NCBI RefSeq assembly: GCF_000425545.1
Contig: NZ_AUDQ01000012.1
Location: 54,074-118,073 of the forward strand
Reading direction: 5' to 3'
DNA from: Sporosarcina ureae DSM 2281
GTDB lineage: Bacteria; Bacillota; Bacilli; Bacillales_A; Planococcaceae
DNA: 64,000 bases
The notes under the pieces were generated by a model. That model ran no database searches, had not been told where the DNA came from, and saw only the letters and a list, made by a program, of their open reading frames with translations. Position 1 is the stretch's first letter. The number at the start of each line of letters is the position of its first letter. The position numbers and the translations under genes are program-made. Positions 8,891 to 16,368 of this stretch are shown one piece after another.

Positions 8891-8908
8891 TGAATGAACG
8901 CTCATTCA
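8891..8908. promoter_or_regulatory. FadR-type operator
   Basis: Perfect 7-base arms TGAATGA-ACGC-TCATTCA. This equals the known B. subtilis FadR box (TGAATGA...TCATTCA). FadR, released by long-chain acyl-CoA, would repress fadN-fadA-fadE from here. Confidence 0.88.
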
Positions 8909-8946
8909 TTTATAGAGTAAAAAAATATGCGTTGCCTATAATTGCT

Positions 8947-8975
8947 AGTATAAATCATTTGAAATTATTTCGCAA
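8947..8975 (-). promoter_or_regulatory. Putative SigA promoter of the fad operon
   Basis: Minus strand TTGCGA (8975-8970), 17-base spacer, TATACT (8952-8947). Transcription would begin near 8940, placing the FadR box about 35 bases into the transcript. Confidence 0.5.
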
Positions 8976-9073
8976 TATTTATTTCATATTTAATCAGACT
9001 TTTTAAAATAAGCAATTTAATACCAAACATTCATGATTCATTGTACACTACATACTGAATGGAGGCGATAAAA

Positions 9074-9394
9074 ATGAAAGAAATTAAATCAGCAACTGAG
9101 TTTGAAGAAATCATTGCGAGTGACCAGCCAGTACTTGTGAAATTCGAAGCAGGCTGGTGCCCAGACTGTAAGCGTATGGATATGTTTATTGATCCAATCG
9201 TTGAAAAATACGATACATACACATGGTATGAAGCGGATCGCGACGTTATTCCAGAAATTGCTGAGAAATATGAAGTGATGGGAATTCCAAGTCTGTTAGT
9301 CTTCCAAAATGGTGAGAAGCATGCACATCTGCATAGTGCGTTTGCAAAGTCCCCTGAACAAGTTGAGGAGTTTTTAGACGAAGTGAAGATCTAA
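9074..9394 (+). CDS. Thioredoxin family protein
   Basis: A 106-residue thioredoxin-fold protein with active site WCPDC (GWCPDCKRM, about residues 25-33) and cis-Pro in MGIPSLLV. The WCPDC variant is found in Bacillales YtpP/YdfQ-like thioredoxins of unclear substrate. Start ATG 9074 follows GGAGGCGATAAAA; an upstream ATG at 9059 overlaps the ribosome site. It is divergent from fadN and followed by a strong terminator, so it is a single-gene unit. Confidence 0.85.
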   Translation: MKEIKSATEFEEIIASDQPVLVKFEAGWCPDCKRMDMFIDPIVEKYDTYTWYEADRDVIPEIAEKYEVMGIPSLLVFQNGEKHAHLHSAFAKSPEQVEEFLDEVKI

Positions 9395-9407
9395 AGATGA
9401 AATGTGA

Positions 9408-9444
9408 AAATGCTGAGAACCTAAAGGTTCTCAGCATTTGCTTT
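9408..9444 (+). terminator. Terminator after the thioredoxin gene
   Basis: Perfect 14-bp stem AAATGCTGAGAACC / GGTTCTCAGCATTT with loop TAAA. T-rich on both sides. Confidence 0.85.
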
Positions 9445-9447
9445 ATT

Positions 9448-9602
9448 GAGCGGTTGTTGGGATGGGTTGAGCGGTTGAACGGAAAGTATGAGCGATTGAA
9501 CCGCTAGATAGAGCGTATGCACAGCTGGATAGAGCACTTAGCGAGCTACATTGAGCGCAAAACAGAGTTCATAGAGCGCTTAAGCAACAAGTATGAGCGC
9601 CA
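9448..9602 (+). repeat. Eight GAGCG repeats at exact 21-bp spacing
   Basis: The word GAG(C)G preceded by TT, TA or AT recurs with start positions 9448, 9469, 9490, 9511, 9532, 9553, 9574 and 9595, every interval being 21. The 15 bases between are only loosely alike (GNTTNANC...). Read in one frame the later units give xIERxxx heptads, but the stretch has no ribosome site and stops occur upstream. Confidence 0.85.
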
Positions 9603-9657
9603 CACACCGCGCGCCCCCTACCAAACCACAATATGTTCCATAAAGGAGGAGTTCTGC

Positions 9658-10173
9658 ATGTCCAAATACATAGAAGTACAAGGTAAATCGCAGTATGATA
9701 ACGACATTGAACCAAGCTACCGTCCGTCGGCTTGCGGGCCTGTTACAGCGTATGTGTTGCTGCGCCATTTCTTACCTACCGAACAAATTCCTTCCATTAA
9801 TGAGCTGTATCGAACATTAGGGAGTACGAAGATTGGTTTGCCTACTTGGCGCTTTGTTCGTAGGCTCAACAAAATGCTCGGCTCGCAATGGAATGTGAAA
9901 GTTTGTAACCTACAGCAGGCTATCGAGCAAATCGATGAAGACCGCCCTGTGGCTGTGAAGTTTGATAAATGGTTCAAGTTCAAGTGGCGTAGTCGTTTTT
10001 CATTCGATTATCACTGGGTCGTGATGGTTGGGTATGAGTATATAGAGAATCAACTACATATTCTCGTTCATGACCACGGTGGCAGAAATTGCGCGAGCCG
10101 TGTGCGCTCCATCCCCTATGAGCCGAATCATAAGATTTTGACGTTCGTTAAGATCGAATCGTTAAAACGGTGA
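9658..10173 (+). CDS. C39-like papain-fold cysteine peptidase domain protein
   Basis: 171 residues. PSACGPVTAYVLL near residues 23-35 carries the likely nucleophilic Cys, and FDYHWVVMVGYEY the likely His, followed by HDHGG. This is the layout of Peptidase_C39-like proteins, many of uncharacterised role. No signal peptide is visible, so it appears cytoplasmic. Start ATG 9658 follows AAAGGAGGAGTTCTGC. Longer in-frame readings reach back into the 21-bp repeats and are not supported. Its end overlaps the end of the convergent nuclease gene by 12 bases. Confidence 0.7.
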   Translation: MSKYIEVQGKSQYDNDIEPSYRPSACGPVTAYVLLRHFLPTEQIPSINELYRTLGSTKIGLPTWRFVRRLNKMLGSQWNVKVCNLQQAIEQIDEDRPVAVKFDKWFKFKWRSRFSFDYHWVVMVGYEYIENQLHILVHDHGGRNCASRVRSIPYEPNHKILTFVKIESLKR

Positions 10174-11049
10174 AACAGGTAGTCCTTGTTTAGCAATCAT
10201 GGAATAGCCTTGCTCTTCCATTACTTTGGCAGTTTCTTCAGTGAACTCCGGAATGAGCAAATCTTCTAGCGGATCATCGAGTTTGATATCACAATGAATC
10301 GTTGCGAGATCCCTTGAAATCATCAGCATCTCTTCTTCTGCATTCAGCTTCTTCTGCACACCTGCCGTTAGTTTTTCTCTCGCTGCGAGCACGCCATCGA
10401 CCGAGCCATACTCCTGTATTAACTTCAATGCCGTCTTCGGACCAATCCCCTTCACTCCAGGGTATCCGTCGCTCGAATCTCCAGTGAATGCTTTCATATC
10501 AATGAATTGCTTAGGAGTAATCCCATACTCTTCTATAAAACGAGCTTCCGTGTATTCATCATACTGCGTGAAGCCTTTTTTCGTTAGCGCAATCGACACA
10601 TCCGGCTTCAATAGCTGAAGTAAATCTTTATCGCCCGACACCACTGTCAATTTTGCTTCGTCTTTCCACGTTTCAATTAGCGAACCAATTAGATCATCCG
10701 CTTCCATGTTCTTGATTCCATAACTCTTCCACCCTAGTGTTTCCGATACTTCACGAGCCATATCGAACTGCGGAATTAATTCCGGTGCAGGTGCTGGGCG
10801 ATGCGCTTTATAGTCTGCGAATAATTCATTACGAAATGTTTTCGATCCCATATCCCAGCACACCGCTAAATGTGTCGGTTGGAAAATCGAGATAGCACTC
10901 ATCGTATGTCGCGCAAATCCTTGTACGCCATTCGTCGGTACATCCAATGCATTGCGGAAAAACTGCCCACTATGTGCCGTCGCAAAAAATGAACGGAACA
11001 ACAACGCCATTCCATCCACTACTAAAATATGAGGTTTATTTTCATTCAT
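10162..11049 (-). CDS. ypcP: 5'-3' exonuclease, FEN-like (YpcP family)
   Basis: A 295-residue stand-alone homologue of the 5'-nuclease domain of DNA polymerase I. Metal-binding acids are in LVVDGMALLFRS, NMEADDLIGSL, VVSGDKDLLQLL and TGDSSDGYPG, followed by the helix-hairpin-helix VKGIGPKTALKLI. It can remove RNA primers or flaps during replication and repair. Start ATG 11049 follows AAGGAAGTGGAATATA. Confidence 0.9.
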   Translation of the reverse strand: MNENKPHILVVDGMALLFRSFFATAHSGQFFRNALDVPTNGVQGFARHTMSAISIFQPTHLAVCWDMGSKTFRNELFADYKAHRPAPAPELIPQFDMAREVSETLGWKSYGIKNMEADDLIGSLIETWKDEAKLTVVSGDKDLLQLLKPDVSIALTKKGFTQYDEYTEARFIEEYGITPKQFIDMKAFTGDSSDGYPGVKGIGPKTALKLIQEYGSVDGVLAAREKLTAGVQKKLNAEEEMLMISRDLATIHCDIKLDDPLEDLLIPEFTEETAKVMEEQGYSMIAKQGLPVSPF

Positions 11050-11165
11050 TATATTCCACTTCCTTTATCTTTAGTTTAGCACAGCTATCGCATGAAGAGA
11101 CAATAAGGTCAAATAACCAACAGACTGCATATGATAAAACGAACAATAAAAGGAGGCGTAATGAG

Positions 11166-11699
11166 TTGAATCCACAAGATGAATTTATGAGGTACCCGCA
11201 ATATTCAGATCAATATTGGCAAGGTGCCGATCCACAAGGCTTCTCCACAGCACAATCGTTTTTCCCTTGGCAACCTTGGTTCCCAGGTATGCAGGGATCT
11301 CAAGGGTTCCCAGGTATGCAATGGTTTCCGAGTTTACCGGGCTTTCCTTCATCACCCAGCTTTCCACAGCAACCTAATTTCCCTGGACAGCAGCCAGGTC
11401 GACCTGGGTATCCAAGCTCACCAAATCAAGGCGGTCAGGCGGCTGCTCCAAATTCCCCGCCACCGAATCAAATCCCAAGCTATCCAGAATTTCAGGCGTT
11501 CGCGGTAGACCCTGGTGCCATCTCAGGTTGTTTGTATCGCTTTACGTATGTATGGACTTCACGACGTAATGGCTTTTGGTTTTATCCGACATTTGTCGGT
11601 CGACAATCCGTCGCAGGGTTTCAGTGGAATCCACGCAGATTCCGCTGGGAGTATATAGGCATTGATTTACAACGTATTGATCAGTTTCGTTGTGTGTGA
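11166..11699 (+). CDS. Pro/Gly-rich protein with conserved aromatic C-terminal domain, paralogue 1
   Basis: 177 residues of unknown function. The first 110 are low complexity (PGMQG, FPSLPGFPSSP, NFPGQQPGRPG). The last 65 form a compact domain: AVDPGAISGCLYRFTYVW, TSRRNGFWFYPTFVG, RFRWEYIGIDLQRI, ending FRC, with one Cys at each end. Start TTG 11166, nine bases after GGAGG; the neighbour also starts with TTG, at the matching place. No signal peptide is seen. The collagen-like N-part and the sporulating host suggest a surface or spore-coat role, but this is a guess. Confidence 0.75.
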   Translation: MNPQDEFMRYPQYSDQYWQGADPQGFSTAQSFFPWQPWFPGMQGSQGFPGMQWFPSLPGFPSSPSFPQQPNFPGQQPGRPGYPSSPNQGGQAAAPNSPPPNQIPSYPEFQAFAVDPGAISGCLYRFTYVWTSRRNGFWFYPTFVGRQSVAGFQWNPRRFRWEYIGIDLQRIDQFRCV

Positions 11700-11726
11700 A
11701 ATTAGTAGAAATGAAGGAGTGATAGT

Positions 11727-12395
11727 TTGAGTCAGCAGGATGAAGGCATGTGGTATCCGAAGCTGCCTGACGGTTATCCAGGGCAGCAGTATGATGCACA
11801 TCATCAACAGAGTCACTCGCAGCACGGCCAACAACAGCAAGGATGGCCAGGTGGATATCCAGGATACCCGCCACCCAATCAACAAAATCCGCAATGGCCA
11901 CCTAGTTATCCGGGGCACCAACAAGGATATCCACCGCAACATCAACCCGGTTATCCAAGTCAGCCAGGTTATCCCGGTTACCCTCAACAACCCACTTATC
12001 CAGGGCATTCGGGGTATCCCGGACATCCTGGTCAGCACGGTCATCCCGGACATCATCAACAGCATGGACAGCATGGACAGCACGGTCATCACCAAGAACA
12101 CCATCACCATGGGCAGCCAGGAGGTCAACCGCAGCAAAGTGCACCGACTTCCGCTCCTCCAAGCCAAATACCGAGCTATCCTGACACTCAACTACGCGCA
12201 GTTGATCCCGGCGGCATAGCAGGATGCTTGTACCGTTATACGTATGTATGGACTTCGCGAAACAAAGGGTTTTGGTATTACCCAACATTCGTTGGCAGAA
12301 CCTCTATTGCTGGGTATCGATGGGACCCACGTCATTACCGCTGGGAGTATTATGGGTTGGACTTACAGAAAATAGATTCATTCAGATGTACGTGA
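11727..12395 (+). CDS. Pro/Gly/His-rich protein with conserved aromatic C-terminal domain, paralogue 2
   Basis: 222 residues. The last 65 match paralogue 1 closely (AVDPGGIAGCLYRYTYVW, GFWYYPTFVGRTSIAGYRW, RWEYYGLDLQKID, FRC). The N-part has imperfect PGYPxQP units and a His/Gln-rich run (HGHPGHHQQHGQHGQHGHHQ) that could bind metal. Start TTG 11727 follows GAAGGAGTGATAG. It lies 27 bases after paralogue 1 in the same direction, so a tandem duplication in one operon is likely. Function unknown. Confidence 0.75.
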   Translation: MSQQDEGMWYPKLPDGYPGQQYDAHHQQSHSQHGQQQQGWPGGYPGYPPPNQQNPQWPPSYPGHQQGYPPQHQPGYPSQPGYPGYPQQPTYPGHSGYPGHPGQHGHPGHHQQHGQHGQHGHHQEHHHHGQPGGQPQQSAPTSAPPSQIPSYPDTQLRAVDPGGIAGCLYRYTYVWTSRNKGFWYYPTFVGRTSIAGYRWDPRHYRWEYYGLDLQKIDSFRCT

Positions 12396-12423
12396 AGTGA
12401 AATAGGATAGATGAAGACATTCT

Positions 12424-12459
12424 AAGAGAAACCTGATTTTTTGTCAGGTTTCTCTTGTT
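12424..12459 (+). terminator. Terminator of the paralogue pair
   Basis: AAGAGAAACCTGA, T-rich loop, TCAGGTTTCTCTT and T-tract, 29 bases after the stop. Confidence 0.85.
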
Positions 12460-12544
12460 TTGACTACTTCGCTATCTGCACAATGACACTTTGAAAATAT
12501 AGTAAAAAAGGCAAGTTTGCTATATGGTAAAATGTTATACACAT

Positions 12545-12576
12545 AACCAAAAAGCCTAGTCATAAGACTAGGCTTT
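12545..12576 (-). terminator. Terminator of the AlkD-like gene
   Basis: AAAAGCCTAGTC-ATAA-GACTAGGCTTTT, just beyond the stop at 12579. Confidence 0.8.
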
Positions 12577-12578
12577 TG

Positions 12579-13265
12579 TTAACGCCTTTTCATACTCCGA
12601 ATCACTTTTTTCATATCTTGCTCCACACGCGTCGACTCTGTGATTTTCTGTAACGCTTTATTATACGTAAACAAATCCAATGAATTCTCCTTAGCCAAAT
12701 AATCCATTGTTTTATCAGGGAGCTTTACAAAACAAATAGACAACGCCCAAGCAACCGCCATTTTGACGTAGTATCCTTCATGTTGCACACGATCTAGCAA
12801 ATCGAGTACTCTATCGATATAGTCGGGCTCACTATAATAAATAAGCAGCATAACAATTCCGAAGCGCAGTTCATACTCTTTCTCAGAATCCATATATGGT
12901 TGGAGGAATGACCAAACACGTTCTTTATTGTGCTTGGTCACTTTTAACCCCGAACAAAAACTATCGCAAACGGACCAATTATCTATTTTCGGGACAAATT
13001 TCGCTACATACATCAAAAGCTCTTCCAAGTCCGCTTTCACGTAACCTATGACCAAGCCTTGTAACATCACTTCTTCAAAATACTTATCATTCGCCGTCTG
13101 TAGATACACCCGCCAATCATCTTTCGCAATCTCTTTTGCGAGTTTACGGAGCTCTGGCATACGCACTCCAAGTATATGATCGACATTCGGAATGAGTGCT
13201 GATGAAAACTTCTGATAGTCGGAATCAATTCGTTCAACTAGTTGTCTTCTAATGGTCTTGTGCAT
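12579..13265 (-). CDS. DNA alkylation repair protein (AlkD-like HEAT repeat)
   Basis: 228 all-helical residues with the AlkD signature region (GVRMPELRKLAKEIAKDDW, then DNWSVCDSFCSGLKV, where Trp and Asp line the base-excision site). AlkD-type glycosylases remove 3-methyladenine and 7-methylguanine without flipping the base. Start ATG 13265 follows AAAGGTGATACGAT. Single gene; the next gene upstream belongs to a spore group. Family is well recognised; activity here is inferred. Confidence 0.85.
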   Translation of the reverse strand: MHKTIRRQLVERIDSDYQKFSSALIPNVDHILGVRMPELRKLAKEIAKDDWRVYLQTANDKYFEEVMLQGLVIGYVKADLEELLMYVAKFVPKIDNWSVCDSFCSGLKVTKHNKERVWSFLQPYMDSEKEYELRFGIVMLLIYYSEPDYIDRVLDLLDRVQHEGYYVKMAVAWALSICFVKLPDKTMDYLAKENSLDLFTYNKALQKITESTRVEQDMKKVIRSMKRR

Positions 13266-13289
13266 ATCGTATCACCTTTTAGTTTATAT

Positions 13290-13703
13290 TTATTTTTTCG
13301 GCTCAACAGTAGGTAGTTTTTTATCAACTAGCTTAGGGGAAAATGGTGTGATTGCGCAAAAACAATTGATATTGACTATAATACAGCTTTTGGTCTTCTT
13401 GAGGGAGTACAATTCTTCGCAGGAGTCCACTGGATTTCCTTCCAAATCGACTGGCTCTAGTAAGGTTAAAGTTGCACAGCATGTATCTATATCGAGCTTT
13501 TCCAATCTAAAATACGGGGTCTTTATACAGTGATAATGGGCGCTGAATGGTTTGTGTAATTCACAATCATGAAGTGTAAAGGGGATCGTATCGTAGAGAG
13601 GAAACGAACAGACATATTGAAATCCATGACAAAATTTCCCCAACAACTCTTGCTCTTCCAACAATTTTTTCATCTCCACACATATCACACTTGGTTTATT
13701 CAT
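13290..13703 (-). CDS. CotY/CotZ-like spore coat protein
   Basis: 137 residues, cysteine-rich, with the CotY/CotZ/ExsY layout: FCHGFQYVCSFPL, a central PFSAHYHCIKTPYFRLEKLDIDTC segment in two parts, and the C-terminal CIIVNINCFCAITPF. These proteins build the disulfide-linked outermost coat (crust/exosporium basal layer). The N-terminus is shorter in Cys than ExsY. It lies just downstream of two ATP-grasp spore-type genes, supporting a coat role. Confidence 0.72.
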   Translation of the reverse strand: MNKPSVICVEMKKLLEEQELLGKFCHGFQYVCSFPLYDTIPFTLHDCELHKPFSAHYHCIKTPYFRLEKLDIDTCCATLTLLEPVDLEGNPVDSCEELYSLKKTKSCIIVNINCFCAITPFSPKLVDKKLPTVEPKK

Positions 13704-13806
13704 TTATACCCTTCCCTTCTTATATACCTATCTACTATATATATGACAAGGCTGAAAGATGGGTTAGGTGCGGTCAAGCATTAATTAGAAATTATTGGAA
13801 TACACA

Positions 13807-14826
13807 TCAGGTAGTTTTATTCTGTTTCGCAACATACACTGCATAAGGAAGTAGGTTCTTTGCTACTTCAAAAACAATTTCGTCATTTCCCGGTCTCCAA
13901 TTCACTTCGAATATCCAGAGCTTATTATTTTCATCGACACCAATATCAATCCCGAGCTCATCAAATTTCACATCGAATGTACTTTCAAATTCATTAGTGA
14001 ATCGGTCAGCAAACTTTTCTAAAGTCTGCCTCATATTCCTTCGTTCATCACCAAATTCTCTTTCTAAAAACGACCTCAATACCCCCATACTACCACCACG
14101 TGAAATATTACTAGTCACTCGATCCATTGTGCCGATCCGAGGATAAATAAGCGAAATCATCCATTTACCCTCCCCGTCCTTTTGAACATGTAGTCTAAAA
14201 TCATACGGATTTCCTTCTTTTGTTCGGCAGGATATATATGGCTGGACTAAATAGTCTGTCTCACTGATTATATCTTGAAGATCGGAAATAAGTTGTTTTC
14301 GATTAGTGGTTGTCTTCTCTGTGTCAACTATCTTATGAAACTGCTCGCCATCTTGCTCGATAAACCAAATCCCCCTTCCCTGACTGCCGGATACTGGTTT
14401 AATCATCACTTTTTTATATTTCGTCAATGCATTCAACACAATCTCAGGTTGTTCGACCCGTACGGATGGAATTAAATAATCCTCAAATTCCGGCATTTTA
14501 CTGATCCTTCTATAAACACTCATTTTATTGCCAACAGAGTGTGAAGTAAAAGGGATTATATCACTTAATTTTGTGTATACGTCGATTTCCTCATCGGTTT
14601 TCATCGCACATGCATTGTAAATGACGTCTGGAAACAACAAGTCTTTTTGAATCCACTCGCCCTGTTCATATACATAACCTGAAATTACTTTCGTCTTAAA
14701 ATTTACGTTACGTGGTGAAAAATAGTAAAAATTCACTCCTTCCATTTTAGCAACAGCTGCCCAAGCAAAAGCTTTCTTTACTTTGCTCGGGTGTTTCTTT
14801 GAATGCAACATCCCCACTGTAATCAT
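13807..14826 (-). CDS. YheC/YheD family endospore coat-associated protein (ATP-grasp)
   Basis: 339 residues. N-terminal YheC/D domain (MITVGMLHSKKHPSKVKKAFAW split by VNFYYFSPRNVNF), then an ATP-grasp fold: MIKPVSGSQGRGIWF (ATP-binding Lys and glycine loop), VQPYISC, and metal/phosphate residues near DIGVDENNKLWIFEVNWRPG. ATP-grasp enzymes join carboxylates to amines; the YheC/D substrate is unknown. It begins six bases after the preceding ATP-grasp gene, so the two are one operon. Confidence 0.85.
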   Translation of the reverse strand: MITVGMLHSKKHPSKVKKAFAWAAVAKMEGVNFYYFSPRNVNFKTKVISGYVYEQGEWIQKDLLFPDVIYNACAMKTDEEIDVYTKLSDIIPFTSHSVGNKMSVYRRISKMPEFEDYLIPSVRVEQPEIVLNALTKYKKVMIKPVSGSQGRGIWFIEQDGEQFHKIVDTEKTTTNRKQLISDLQDIISETDYLVQPYISCRTKEGNPYDFRLHVQKDGEGKWMISLIYPRIGTMDRVTSNISRGGSMGVLRSFLEREFGDERRNMRQTLEKFADRFTNEFESTFDVKFDELGIDIGVDENNKLWIFEVNWRPGNDEIVFEVAKNLLPYAVYVAKQNKTT

Positions 14827-14832
14827 CTGCGC

Positions 14833-16056
14833 TCACTCCTCATCCGTTTCTATATAAAACTTAATATTCTTCGCTGCCTGCAAGGCGTTTCGTTTCGCTT
14901 TTGATGCTGAATCACCGGAAGCTATGACATAGCCATATCGATTTCCCATCGAAATAGGTGGTGTCATGAATGTGCCTTTGCGCGGCTTCACGTAGACTTC
15001 CCGCACTCCTTCATACTTCATTGCATTATTTTTTCCTGTTACTTTCAACAACGTGCCATAAGCATTCACGGTAATATAGTGCGTATAAATATGATTTTCG
15101 TGCCTTCTTTTCAAATTTACTTCTTCACCTATAAATAGCTTCAATGTTTCTTCCATTAAATTAATTCCATACGCCTCTTCTATCATGCGATTCATGGCGC
15201 CACCCGATATTCTCGGATTCAACTCAATCAACTTCCAGGTATCCCTGACATATCGTAGTTCAAGGTGACAAGCTACATTTTTCGCTCCAAGATCCTTGCA
15301 AATGGATTCCACTGTTTTAAAAAGCTTGGCATATAAGCTTTTCTCTAATGATAGTTGAATATCATAACCTGTAATGATGAACTTCAGATCTTTTTGAATA
15401 TCCTGTTTTATCACCGCAATTAAATGAAGCTTCCCATTCACTACTACTAATTCAACTAAATACTGCGGGCCATCCAAATACTCTTCAACCACAATTTGCT
15501 GGGCAGGATGGACTTTCAACATACTCTTCATAACACGCGTCATTTCCTCTTGATTATCAACTAGATACACATCTCTTGATGCCTTTGAAAGTGGCGACTT
15601 GATAATGAGAGGGAATATCTCTTGCTCGCTGATGAATTGTTTCAAATCTGTCGACGGTTCAAAAATGATAAATTTTGGTGTCGCTTCGTTTTTAGCTAAT
15701 GCGGTTCTAGTTAACACTTTATCCTCCATTTTCAGGTAAGCATCAACGGAAATTTTTGAATAACAAAATTCATTCGCAAGATGGGCAGCCATCGATACAA
15801 ATGGATCTACGAAACTGAAAATCCCTCTCAACTTCATTCCCGACTTCTTTAAATCATGAATCTGTTGTCGAACTATCTCTTCTGTTATGCCGTCAACGTG
15901 AATCATTTGTGTAACTTCCGGAAATTCCTCTCTTTGTTCGAGATACTTCTTATTCTGGGTTAACAACACCGTGGCATAGCCTATCCTTTCTGCAGCCTTT
16001 ATGGCCTCCCTGCTCGAACCACTCTTCGTGGTTTCCACAAACAAAATAGTATCCAT
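14833..16056 (-). CDS. ATP-grasp domain carboxylate-amine ligase
   Basis: 407 residues with a Rossmann-like N-domain (MDTILFVETTKSGSSREAI) and ATP-grasp core: PLIIKSPLSKASRDVYLV, VVEEYLDGPQYLVELVVV, CHLELRYV, and LIELNPRISGGAMNRMI, the metal-binding ELNPR motif. Similar to peptide/amino-acid ligases such as biotin carboxylase-like YwfE relatives. The acceptor is unknown. First gene of the pair with the YheC/D gene; the operon may make a small peptide or modify a spore-coat polymer. Confidence 0.8.
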   Translation of the reverse strand: MDTILFVETTKSGSSREAIKAAERIGYATVLLTQNKKYLEQREEFPEVTQMIHVDGITEEIVRQQIHDLKKSGMKLRGIFSFVDPFVSMAAHLANEFCYSKISVDAYLKMEDKVLTRTALAKNEATPKFIIFEPSTDLKQFISEQEIFPLIIKSPLSKASRDVYLVDNQEEMTRVMKSMLKVHPAQQIVVEEYLDGPQYLVELVVVNGKLHLIAVIKQDIQKDLKFIITGYDIQLSLEKSLYAKLFKTVESICKDLGAKNVACHLELRYVRDTWKLIELNPRISGGAMNRMIEEAYGINLMEETLKLFIGEEVNLKRRHENHIYTHYITVNAYGTLLKVTGKNNAMKYEGVREVYVKPRKGTFMTPPISMGNRYGYVIASGDSASKAKRNALQAAKNIKFYIETDEE

Positions 16057-16252
16057 TTCACACTCTCCTTAGCTAAAGCCTGTTGATCATTTGTATGGGT
16101 TAATGAAAATACAAACAAAACAGTCACTTAATCTGGCGTTCTTCTATTCATATGAAAGGTTACAGCTAGTCAGATAGGCCTCGAACATGCGTAAGTATAG
16201 TTTTTATGCCTGTGAAACTTTGAATAAAAATAGTAAATTAAGCAAATGATCA

Positions 16253-16280
16253 TTGAATTGTTCAGATTAGTAAGTATAAT
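16253..16280 (+). promoter_or_regulatory. Putative SigA promoter for the oxidase/transporter operon
   Basis: TTGAAT (16253-16258), 16-base spacer, TATAAT (16275-16280), 88 bases before the start codon. It lies in the 310-bp divergent region 16057-16368, where nothing else stands out. Confidence 0.5.
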
Positions 16281-16368
16281 AGTATAATGTCCTGTAGAAT
16301 AGTTTAAATATTCTAATCAGTAGAACTACTTTCAACAAAACTAATTCACCATTAAGGGGAGATCAACT

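Noticed and set aside
8867..8905. ATG 8905 as fadN start
   Set aside because: The codon is inside the FadR palindrome and has no Shine-Dalgarno; GTG 8866 has GGGGAGGA at correct distance.
9448..9602. CRISPR array
   Set aside because: The constant part is only about 5-7 bases and units are 21 bp; no conserved repeat of CRISPR length and no cas genes.
11542..12288. Antisense open frames over the Pro/Gly-rich paralogues
   Set aside because: Shadows of low-complexity codons; the plus-strand proteins share a conserved domain and ribosome sites.
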